Origin: Candidatus Poseidoniaceae archaeon
GTDB lineage: Archaea > Thermoplasmatota > Poseidoniia > Poseidoniales > Poseidoniaceae
Assembly (NCBI GenBank): GCA_013329865.1
Contig: DUJJ01000052.1
Coordinates: 1-6,002, forward strand
Direction of reading: 5' to 3'
DNA length: 6,002 nt
The first letter of the stretch is position 1. Each line of letters opens with the position of its first letter. Below the pieces are notes generated by a model. It was not told where the DNA came from. It saw only the letters and a program-made list of their open reading frames with translations, and did no database searches. Shown piece by piece: positions 1-5,329 of the stretch. The translations under genes were made by a program, and so were the position numbers.

Positions 1-218
1 ACAGACAGGGTTTCTTCTGTGTTCAAAACGGGTTCTCCTGGTCTGATACCAGAGGTATCTTCGTAAACCTGTATGACTGCTTTATCATCGTGAAGTTCGA
101 TAACTTCACCCATAAGTCCCTCATGACCTACTCTGACAACGTCATACATAGCTGCGTTCATTCCAGTAGCGGTTACTACTGGTCCTGATATTCGGTATAT
201 TACTCCTTCATTGCTCAT
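1..218 (-). CDS. atpA: A-type ATP synthase catalytic subunit A, N-terminal fragment
   Basis: This is the first 72 codons plus two bases of the nucleotide-binding catalytic subunit of the A1 head; the rest lies beyond base 1. The start is the ATG at 218-216, preceded by AAGGAGG with a 7-base spacer. My translation begins MSNEGVIYRISGPVV and continues with MYDVVRVGHEGLMGEVIEL and then VYEDTSGIRPGEPVL. This is the N-terminal beta-barrel of archaeal AtpA, where the RI-GPVV, MYDVV-VG, GL-GE and YE-T-G--PGEPV positions are family hallmarks. The P-loop and the characteristic A-subunit insertion would lie outside the window. It follows atpF after 22 bases and is the last gene visible. In the family, three A subunits alternate with three B subunits and hydrolyse or make ATP in the cytoplasm. 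Identification is confident despite truncation by the window edge. Confidence 0.95.
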   Translation of the reverse strand, partial: MSNEGVIYRISGPVVTATGMNAAMYDVVRVGHEGLMGEVIELHDDKAVIQVYEDTSGIRPGEPVLNTEETLS

Positions 219-225
219 ATTTTTT

Positions 226-232
226 CCTCCTT
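226..232 (-). promoter_or_regulatory. Ribosome binding site of atpA
   Basis: The minus strand reads AAGGAGG, 7 bases before the ATG of atpA, in the 22-base atpF-atpA gap. It is a strong classical site and settles the atpA start. Confidence 0.8.
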
Positions 233-240
233 GTTGGAAT

Positions 241-540
241 TCATTTCCATAAGTCGACTCCTATTGCTTTACGGATTGTGTCCCGCAAAGTTGTGTCCTC
301 CTCAGTCCCTATTCCGAGAACTGTTGGGGTGACAGATGCAGAGAGTTGATTTCTCAACCTCTCTGGCAGGCTGGACATTATCGCCGAGTCGATGACAATA
401 ATTCCAACGTCTTTTGAATTTAATAGTGATTTTAATTGAGAAGACATTTCGTCCTCGGTTTCTGGATTAAATGTATTGGAAATTCCAGCTAGTTGGAATC
501 CCAAGGTGAATTCCTGCGAACCTACTACTGCCAACTCCAC
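241..540 (-). CDS. atpF: A-type ATP synthase central-stalk subunit F
   Basis: A 99-residue protein that matches subunit F, the small CheY-like central-stalk protein that binds subunit D and helps couple catalysis to rotation. It opens with MELAVVGSQEFTLGFQLAGI, the family's strand followed by the GF-LAG helix. Residues 45-51 (VGIIVID) form a second buried strand and 74-78 (VLGIG) a third. The C-terminal helix (about 84-93, ending RKAIGV) is the part that swings against the A3B3 head in known structures. The length is normal for the family (about 100). The start codon is GTG at 540-538. Its GGTGAT site overlaps the TGA stop of atpC, and the gap is only 9 bases, so translation is probably coupled to atpC. 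One copy is expected per enzyme. Confidence 0.93.
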   Translation of the reverse strand: MELAVVGSQEFTLGFQLAGISNTFNPETEDEMSSQLKSLLNSKDVGIIVIDSAIMSSLPERLRNQLSASVTPTVLGIGTEEDTTLRDTIRKAIGVDLWK

Positions 541-552
541 ATAATCACCTCA
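541..552 (-). promoter_or_regulatory. Stop-overlapping ribosome binding site of atpF
   Basis: The minus strand reads TGAGGTGATTAT and then GTG. The TGA is the atpC stop and GGTGAT can pair with the ACCUCC-side tail of archaeal 16S rRNA. Three bases separate GGTGAT from the GTG start. Confidence 0.7.
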
Positions 553-1584
553 TAGAATGTGCGCCTCAAGCACTTCTGCTGGTAAACCAGCAAATCTTCC
601 TCTAACAATAATTCTCAAGTCAGCAACCTCTTGAACCTTCATGGCAACATAGTATACTATTGGTAGCGCGGAAATAGGATGGAGATAGCTCATTTTCTTC
701 ATGAACTTATATTCCCGTTCTTTGAACCATGTTACTACTGAATCTAGGCTTCTAGCCTTGGCGACCTGTTCTAACAGACCTTCGAAATGGGCCATGTCGA
801 ATTTTGAGGACGACCGCAACACGTCAAACAATGCTGACCTTCCTCCCGCAGCAATCGTTGAAAACGACCTTGTGGGGAGTATTTTACCACCTTGTATTAG
901 CAATTTTGAGATTTCATCAGACGATATTCCGATTGAATCTGCTTCGAGGATATTCATTATGTTTCGATGGTCTATTTCCATCGAAAGATAATCTTTCAAA
1001 TATCTTGTTGCGGGGTTGTTGGCGGTTAAAGATTTGAGCGCAGATTTGAAGTAATGTCGATCTAATGTGTCTTCATAGTCAGCCAGTCTGGCATCTTCTG
1101 GTAACGCTTTGAGATCGGCGCCAAACGGCTTACGACGCATTTGTAATGCTGCTGACCGTAAATCGTCTGCGGTTTCAATAATCTTAAGCCAAGGCGTGTT
1201 GATTTCGTTTAAGTCCGGCAGAATGGAATTAGCCACCTTACTTAGTTCTACTTCATTAACCACAGAGCGGAGCACAACTTTGGCGTTTTGGTATTCGAAT
1301 CTAGAAGTGTATATCTCAACAATCTCTCGAATTTTGCCGTTACACATTTTGAGAATCTCAGATAATTCTCCTTCCAAATTGTGTGTCAATGCTGCTTCTA
1401 CTAGGTCTGCGCCGCTCAACTTACCAGCATAGAGATTTACCTCATCAGCATATCCCATGCTGCTAACCGAGGCGGTTAGTTGATCTGTTGACTGGTTGAT
1501 TAACTGCCGCATTCTTGCTAAATCAGCAAGTTTTTTTCTTCGAGATTTTGCTCTCGAAGCAACATATGCAGTGTTTCCAGCCAA
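550..1584 (-). CDS. atpC: A-type ATP synthase subunit C (rotor socket, homologue of V-ATPase d)
   Basis: A 344-residue soluble, mostly helical protein that matches subunit C. In the family it is the funnel-shaped socket that seats the D/F central stalk on the c-ring. The N-terminus (AGNTAYVASRAKSRRKKL) fits the family pattern of a Y-V/T-AR start with a basic helix. Further family-like segments are YADEVNLYAG near residue 45, LE-EL-EI near 70-80, DYLSMEIDHRNIMNIL near 195-210, and a C-terminal helix with an acidic residue followed by R-I-RG. The start is the TTG at 1584-1582. A GGTGAT site sits 4 bases upstream, no in-frame ATG or GTG fits before it, and the next ATG (residue 25) would remove the conserved N-terminus. 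The gap from atpE is 10 bases, with the site overlapping the atpE stop. One copy is expected per enzyme. Confidence 0.93.
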   Translation of the reverse strand: MAGNTAYVASRAKSRRKKLADLARMRQLINQSTDQLTASVSSMGYADEVNLYAGKLSGADLVEAALTHNLEGELSEILKMCNGKIREIVEIYTSRFEYQNAKVVLRSVVNEVELSKVANSILPDLNEINTPWLKIIETADDLRSAALQMRRKPFGADLKALPEDARLADYEDTLDRHYFKSALKSLTANNPATRYLKDYLSMEIDHRNIMNILEADSIGISSDEISKLLIQGGKILPTRSFSTIAAGGRSALFDVLRSSSKFDMAHFEGLLEQVAKARSLDSVVTWFKEREYKFMKKMSYLHPISALPIVYYVAMKVQEVADLRIIVRGRFAGLPAEVLEAHIL

Positions 1585-1597
1585 CTATATCACCTCA
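1585..1597 (-). promoter_or_regulatory. Stop-overlapping ribosome binding site of atpC (decides a TTG start)
   Basis: The minus strand reads TGAGGTGATATAG and then TTG. The TGA is the atpE stop. GGTGAT is 4 bases from the TTG, which supports this uncommon start codon. The in-frame GTG inside the site runs straight into a TAG stop and cannot be used. Confidence 0.7.
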
Positions 1598-2158
1598 CTC
1601 AAACAATATTTTGTTTACCTCAGAAAGCGATTGACTCCAAGCGGTTTCCAGCAGGGTGTCAAATCTCATGTCATATGATACTGAACCATCTGAGGCTTCC
1701 AATATGAAACCACCAAGTCCGTCTACCGATGAACCAACTTTGCGCTTGCCTTTCAGGTCACTCAGTGCTTTTTTGTCGACTTCGACTGGTCTGATGACGA
1801 AGTCAGCTGCTGCGACTTTGTCTGCCTTTGCCATCAGCGACTTAAGCATGCTTGCGCGACCCTTGAATCCTGGGTCTGCGAGTTGTTCCTTGACCGCTGC
1901 GTGAGTGTCGTCCATCGCAGCGCGTTTGGCAATCAAAATTGATTTTTGATTCGCCTGTCTAGCGCTTGCCACAACCTCACGTGAGATTTGCGCCGCTTCT
2001 CGTTCAGCACGAGAGCTAGCTTCATCAGTTATGGTAGAAGCCTTATGTTTCGCTTCATCCAGTATTTGTTTTGCTTCAGCTTTGGCTTCATCAATAAGCG
2101 CTTTCACATCCGCTTCCGCAGCTGCAGCGATATCTTTTGCCAGTGTTTCGAGCGTCAT
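1595..2158 (-). CDS. atpE: A-type ATP synthase peripheral-stalk subunit E
   Basis: A 187-residue protein that fits subunit E, which pairs with subunit H to form the peripheral stalks anchoring the A3B3 head to subunit a. Residues about 10-95 are a long charged coiled coil rich in Ala, Glu, Lys and Asp, with repeated EAKAEA-type heptad or hendecad patterns. The C-terminal globular part (about 110-187) has FVIRPVEVD, then GGFILEASDGSVSYDMRFD and a final helix with a LLE motif, which match the family's GG-----S-DG-----N-F---L pattern. The start is ATG with GGAGG 7 bases upstream. The 51-base gap after atpK is the longest gap between the atp genes here. Two copies are expected per enzyme. Confidence 0.93.
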   Translation of the reverse strand: MTLETLAKDIAAAAEADVKALIDEAKAEAKQILDEAKHKASTITDEASSRAEREAAQISREVVASARQANQKSILIAKRAAMDDTHAAVKEQLADPGFKGRASMLKSLMAKADKVAAADFVIRPVEVDKKALSDLKGKRKVGSSVDGLGGFILEASDGSVSYDMRFDTLLETAWSQSLSEVNKILFE

Positions 2159-2165
2159 CTTGATT

Positions 2166-2170
2166 CCTCC
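2166..2170 (-). promoter_or_regulatory. Ribosome binding site of atpE
   Basis: GGAGG on the minus strand (within GAGGAGGAA), 7 bases before the ATG of atpE. It is a classical independent site in the 51-base atpK-atpE gap. Confidence 0.75.
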
Positions 2171-2209
2171 TCGTCTCCGACAGCCTGTATGGCTATCAAA
2201 GGTAGATGT

Positions 2210-2527
2210 TCACTGAAGGAACAATGGCAGTGCGCCCAAGATAACGATAGATTCTGGCAGAGCTGTGAAGATCAGTGCGTAACCGAACTTGCTGCCATCT
2301 TCGGCTAGCATGCCGACTGCAGCACTACCGATTGCGGCTTGTGAGTAGCCAGCACCTAGTCCGGCTAATCCTAGCGCAATACCAACACCGAGGTTACCGA
2401 TGTTTCCTACGTTCGTGTCTTCTCCACTGTCACTTGCATCTTGAGCAGCGACACCTTGTGCTACAAGGGTCAATGCCAGCAAGACGATCAGGGTTCTTAG
2501 GCTCATTTTCAGGGTATTCTTGTTCAT
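2210..2527 (-). CDS. atpK: A-type ATP synthase subunit K (c-ring proteolipid) with signal peptide
   Basis: A 105-residue membrane protein, the rotor-ring proteolipid that carries the translocated ion. Residues 1-28 look like a cleavable signal peptide: Lys/Arg-rich start, hydrophobic LIVLLALTLVA core, and a GVAA-Q likely cleavage site. Residues 29-45 are polar and acidic (D30, D33, E36, D37). Two membrane helices follow, about 46-74 (glycine-rich GLAGLGAGYSQAAIGSAAVG) and 80-104. The polar loop at 75-79 (AEDGS) faces the cytoplasm. The ion-binding carboxylate is Glu92 in LPES. Gln63 on helix 1 and Ser93 next to Glu92 recall sodium-binding c subunits. This is a single hairpin, unlike the fused multi-hairpin forms of some archaea. 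The start is ATG with the strongest binding site of the operon (AAAGGAGGT), fitting a subunit needed in many copies. Confidence 0.94.
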   Translation of the reverse strand: MNKNTLKMSLRTLIVLLALTLVAQGVAAQDASDSGEDTNVGNIGNLGVGIALGLAGLGAGYSQAAIGSAAVGMLAEDGSKFGYALIFTALPESIVILGALPLFLQ

Positions 2528-2534
2528 TTTTGCT

Positions 2535-2543
2535 ACCTCCTTT
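2535..2543 (-). promoter_or_regulatory. Strong ribosome binding site of atpK
   Basis: The minus strand reads AAAGGAGGT, a long match to the 16S rRNA tail, with GGAGG 8 bases from the ATG. It lies in the 30-base atpI-atpK gap and is the longest such match in the operon. Confidence 0.8.
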
Positions 2544-2557
2544 GTTTGTCCGATGGA

Positions 2558-4909
2558 CTATGATTTACCCTCCACATGAAGGGTCCGACCGCCAAGTGGT
2601 GCGAATGCTTTGCCACTGCCGTCGTAAAATTTACCCATCCACTCTACGAAGTGTAGACGGATGGCGTGTATGGAAGGTGATAGAATACCTAGAGCAATTG
2701 CGAACAATTGCACTAGCACGAATAATACGATTCCGAGCAGCAAGCCGAGATAATCTCCCGCATCCATTGCTGGACCAATTTTCTCCCATCCCATGCTGAT
2801 AGAAATCTCGGCGATTTTGACACCTGCAACACCAACACCCATTATTCTGAGATACGACAAGGTATTTGCCAGCAAGCCGAATATCTCGATTGGCCCCATT
2901 ACAAGACCACCAACCCAGCCGAATTTCTCGTATACCGCTAAACCGATAACTAAGGAAACTAATCCTACAGCCATAAATATCGTCCAAATTTGGAATTCAA
3001 ACAACTCATTGAAGCCCATAACCATGTTACGCGCTTGCATGGTGCCCCCGGTCATGATGAGTAGCCATGAACCCTTTTCGAAGAATGCTGCAGCAGCGCC
3101 GTGGGACTTCCAAACGGTGTAAAGACCAATAAATAGACCAACAAATATGTGCAAAACACCAACGTAAACTGAGAGCACAACATACTCTTGTAATCCGCCA
3201 CCCGGAGATGCTCGGTGGAACGGCACATGTAGTCCCCCCATCGCAAGGAGGTCGGCTAGTGCACCCGGAACGTGAATGTTATAGTATGTCCAATCATAAA
3301 TGAAGTCAAATGGCGAGGAATTGCCCATCTGTCCTGTATCATCCCAAACAAAACCAAATCCTTCAGCAAAGATAAGTCCCCAAATTATGCACCATATTCC
3401 CATCCATCGTAGGATAGTCAAGCCGTTTTGTGCCAATGGATCTGCCGCAAACGGTTTTGTGCCAAAGTATGCTGCTATTGCACACAGCACCAACCCATAG
3501 CCCCAATCGCCGAGAATCATGCCGTAAAATATTGGGAAGGTGAAGGTCATCAACAGTGTTGGGTCAAATGTGCCATACTTGGGTCGTCCAACTAAATCAA
3601 CCAGAAGTTCGAACGGTTCGGAGAATTCTCCATTCTCGAATTTTATCGGAGGTTGAGCATCGTCGTGATGCTCCTCAGCGTGGTATGTGCCGTTTCTAAT
3701 TGCACCTATTGCCAAATCTAATTCAGGGAGGTTAATTTTGCCATCCCTATTGATATCGATCGCGGCGAGGAATCTAGCCATATTAAGAGGTGGCATGTCT
3801 GGAATGTCTGCCTTCTGCATGGCAGCTTCGATTTCAGGGAATTCTAGCTCTCCTGAATCGTCGAGGTCCATATTCTTGAAGAAGTCAAATACCGAGAGGC
3901 CCTTGCTGTCCAAATAATCTGATAGCATTGCCAATTCTTTTGGAACCTCTTTGCTGTGCGTAGGATTATCATGATCGTCATCGCCGTGATGATGGTCGTC
4001 AACATATTGCTCGATTGTCACATGTGAGGCGGCAGAGGATAATGCCGATTCGACTTTGGATTTTTCTCCAGATGGAACCCAGCCATCGAGAACAAATGCC
4101 TGATTGCTGACTGCCAACAGTGTTGGAGCAGTATAGATTGACTCTTCCCTTTCCAAGTGCTCTAGTAGAATCACTAGGTCTCGTCCATTATCGCTTGTCC
4201 ACTTGTTCACCGCCTTGTTGGCAGAATCTATGTTGGTCTGAAGAGTTTGAATGTTTGATTTGGCATCAGCAATCATTTTGTCGGCTGAGCCTTCACCAGC
4301 AGGAATCTGTATAGGTTTTGCACCGAGCGCACTAAGGCCGATTTGAACTGCCGCACTATCGGCTGGCCTACAGGCAACTGCAACAACACCTTTAGCCGCT
4401 TGCAGTTCAATATCAGACAGGATATCAACGAATTCAGCATGTGCTTTCGACGCCTTTGAGGTCTCAGCAATAAATAACTCGACACCATCAAAGCCCGCCA
4501 TCAAATCCAGTGGGATACCGAGAGGGGCAACTCTGCCAAGGGCTTTTATTCGCTCTTCCAATTGACTAATTTCTGACTCTGCGTCTCTAATATTATCGAT
4601 GTTGTCAAGAGCATTGTCGATATGTTCAGACAAACTGTCAACCAGCTTTTGGACCTCGGCGACTGATTTTGGACCGTCTGCGTTAACTGCACCAATTTCC
4701 GCCTGCAAGGCTCTTGCTTTGGTTAATAGTTGACTTACCTTTGAAGATGATTCTGAAGATATTGATTTCCCAACTCTGATGCCATCTTCAAAGTTCCCGT
4801 ATTCTTCGATGTGAACGCAACCGAGGTCTGCACAAATTCTCAATACTTCTTCCATTTTTTCAACTGGAGATGCCACTGTTAATCGGGACATTTCAGCAGT
4901 TTCAAACAC
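2558..4909 (-). CDS. atpI: A-type ATP synthase subunit I (subunit a, stator/ion channel) with EF-hand insertion
   Basis: Subunit a holds the ion half-channels and anchors the peripheral stalks. I number 783 residues from the GTG at 4909. Residues 1 to about 302 are the cytoplasmic half, with a VHIEEY segment near 35, coiled coils near 45-115 and 210-235, and a DGWVPSGEK family motif near 275. Residues about 303-419 are an insertion with paired EF-hands. The membrane half starts with FEL, then PKYGTFDPT, FPIFYGMILGDWGYGL (458-473) and roughly eight helices. Conserved features include the SYLRI segment with Arg688, the equivalent of the essential channel arginine, and IHAIRLHFVEW with Arg751. 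W522-E575 is a long aromatic and acidic loop, probably extracellular. The frame also opens at a GTG at 4918 touching the atpH stop, but that codon lies inside the GGTGAT site, so I prefer 4909. The protein is about 100 residues longer than usual because of the insertion. Confidence 0.94.
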   Translation of the reverse strand: MFETAEMSRLTVASPVEKMEEVLRICADLGCVHIEEYGNFEDGIRVGKSISSESSSKVSQLLTKARALQAEIGAVNADGPKSVAEVQKLVDSLSEHIDNALDNIDNIRDAESEISQLEERIKALGRVAPLGIPLDLMAGFDGVELFIAETSKASKAHAEFVDILSDIELQAAKGVVAVACRPADSAAVQIGLSALGAKPIQIPAGEGSADKMIADAKSNIQTLQTNIDSANKAVNKWTSDNGRDLVILLEHLEREESIYTAPTLLAVSNQAFVLDGWVPSGEKSKVESALSSAASHVTIEQYVDDHHHGDDDHDNPTHSKEVPKELAMLSDYLDSKGLSVFDFFKNMDLDDSGELEFPEIEAAMQKADIPDMPPLNMARFLAAIDINRDGKINLPELDLAIGAIRNGTYHAEEHHDDAQPPIKFENGEFSEPFELLVDLVGRPKYGTFDPTLLMTFTFPIFYGMILGDWGYGLVLCAIAAYFGTKPFAADPLAQNGLTILRWMGIWCIIWGLIFAEGFGFVWDDTGQMGNSSPFDFIYDWTYYNIHVPGALADLLAMGGLHVPFHRASPGGGLQEYVVLSVYVGVLHIFVGLFIGLYTVWKSHGAAAAFFEKGSWLLIMTGGTMQARNMVMGFNELFEFQIWTIFMAVGLVSLVIGLAVYEKFGWVGGLVMGPIEIFGLLANTLSYLRIMGVGVAGVKIAEISISMGWEKIGPAMDAGDYLGLLLGIVLFVLVQLFAIALGILSPSIHAIRLHFVEWMGKFYDGSGKAFAPLGGRTLHVEGKS
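3653..4003 (-). other. EF-hand insertion domain inside atpI
   Basis: Residues about 303-419 of AtpI (numbered from the GTG at 4909). Loop 1 is DLDDSGELEFPE (348-359, bases 3833-3868), with ligand positions D, D, S, backbone E, E and the invariant Gly at 6, Leu at 8 and Glu at 12. Loop 2 is DINRDGKINLPE (385-396, bases 3722-3757), with D, N, D, Gly at 6, Ile at 8 and Glu at 12. The loops start 37 residues apart, and each is flanked by predicted helices, as in a calmodulin-like paired lobe. A His/Asp cluster precedes the pair (DDHHHGDDDHDNPTH, 304-318, bases 3956-4000) and another follows it (HAEEHHDD, 410-417, bases 3659-3682). In ordinary family members the soluble half runs directly into the FEL---PKY membrane half at this point. 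Loop identity is clear; metal binding in the cell is inferred. Confidence 0.9.
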
Positions 4910-4921
4910 GGCAATCACCTA
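4910..4921 (-). promoter_or_regulatory. Stop-overlapping ribosome binding site of atpI (decides the start)
   Basis: The minus strand reads TAGGTGATTGCC and then GTG. The TAG is the atpH stop and GGTGAT lies 4 bases before the GTG at 4909. The GTG at 4918 is part of this site and has no binding site of its own upstream. Confidence 0.6.
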
Positions 4922-5236
4922 CAAAGAAGACATCGTTTTTAGAATCTGATCAACGGCTTTGGAAATATTCTTGGTTGCTGTAGTAGTTACCGCATCAACT
5001 GATTTTGCGCCTTCTTTGTGCACTTTGTCAGCGGCTTTGGATGCTTCTTCACGTGCTGCATCAAGGGTTGCCTGGGTGTTTGAAACTGAATCATCAGATG
5101 CCTTGGATACCAACTCAGCAGAATTTTTACGAGCATCTGACACTATTTTTGCTGCCTCTTCTTTGGCCTGAGACAACTGTCTTGCAGCCTCTCTTTCGGT
5201 TTGTTTGATTTTTCGCAAGACATCCGCCATTGTCAA
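4919..5236 (-). CDS. atpH: A-type ATP synthase peripheral-stalk subunit H
   Basis: A short protein, 105 residues from the TTG at 5236, and almost entirely an alpha-helical coiled coil. It begins MTMADVLRKIKQTEREAA and continues with Ala/Glu/Lys-rich repeats (AKEEAAKI, ARKNSAEL, AREEASKAADK). It ends in a helix, KAVDQILKTMSSL. Length, composition and first place in the operon fit subunit H (AhaH), the partner of E in the right-handed coiled-coil peripheral stalk. The helix is probably soluble and docks on subunit a. Start choice is uncertain. The frame opens at GTG 5245 and ATG 5242, but these lie within the GGTGAT site. TTG 5236 has the same 4-base spacing as atpI and atpC, and ATG 5230 (MADVLRKIK) is the best ATG alternative. 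The stop codon is merged with the atpI binding site, implying coupled translation. Confidence 0.85.
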   Translation of the reverse strand: MTMADVLRKIKQTEREAARQLSQAKEEAAKIVSDARKNSAELVSKASDDSVSNTQATLDAAREEASKAADKVHKEGAKSVDAVTTTATKNISKAVDQILKTMSSL

Positions 5237-5248
5237 AGTCATCACCTG
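5237..5248 (-). promoter_or_regulatory. Ribosome binding site of atpH
   Basis: The minus strand reads ACAGGTGATGACT and then TTG. GGTGAT is 4 bases before TTG 5236 and 10 bases before ATG 5230. It resembles the sites of atpI, atpC and atpF but does not overlap another gene's stop. Confidence 0.5.
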
Positions 5249-5329
5249 TTGATTTGTCCAACTATAGGGGGTTTATGAGTGTAATGATTTACTACAGGAT
5301 ACAATTTTCACTAAAATCGAAATTTGGGG
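5246..5329 (-). promoter_or_regulatory. Gap upstream of the atp operon; probable promoter region
   Basis: This 84-base stretch lies between the methyltransferase stop and the atpH binding site and is the only place in the window for an operon promoter. It is AT-rich in its first half on the minus strand, with ATTTTAGTGAAAATTGTATC (about 5299-5318) and AGTAAATCATTACA (about 5279-5292). Either could serve as a weak archaeal TATA element, but no clear BRE plus TATA pair is visible. The methyltransferase reads in the same direction, so read-through from it is also possible. Confidence 0.3.

Noticed and set aside
701..1432. Plus-strand open frames of about 77-107 codons inside atpC
   Set aside because: They are antisense to a well-recognised gene, have no ribosome binding site or family resemblance, and look like shadows of its codon use.
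2275..2799. Plus-strand open frame of 174 codons across atpK and the atpI end
   Set aside because: It is rich in Arg, His, Leu and Cys in the way antisense of hydrophobic helices is, crosses the atpI-atpK boundary, and shows no recognisable domain or start signal.
2631..2987. Minus-strand open frame of 118 codons inside atpI
   Set aside because: It is a shifted reading of the conserved membrane half of subunit a, with no binding site. The real frame is intact there, so it is not evidence of a frameshift.
3956..4000. Period-3 GAT/CAT-like run as a DNA repeat
   Set aside because: The periodicity is explained by consecutive Asp and His codons in the in-frame protein. The units are not exact repeats.
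5261..5266. TATAG sequence as a TATA box for the operon
   Set aside because: Transcription would begin about 25 bases downstream, at or past the start codon, leaving out the visible ribosome binding site.
5304..5317. Inverted repeat ATTTTCACTAAAAT after the methyltransferase
   Set aside because: The stem is only five A-T pairs with no adjoining T-run or GC content, so it is too weak to call a terminator.
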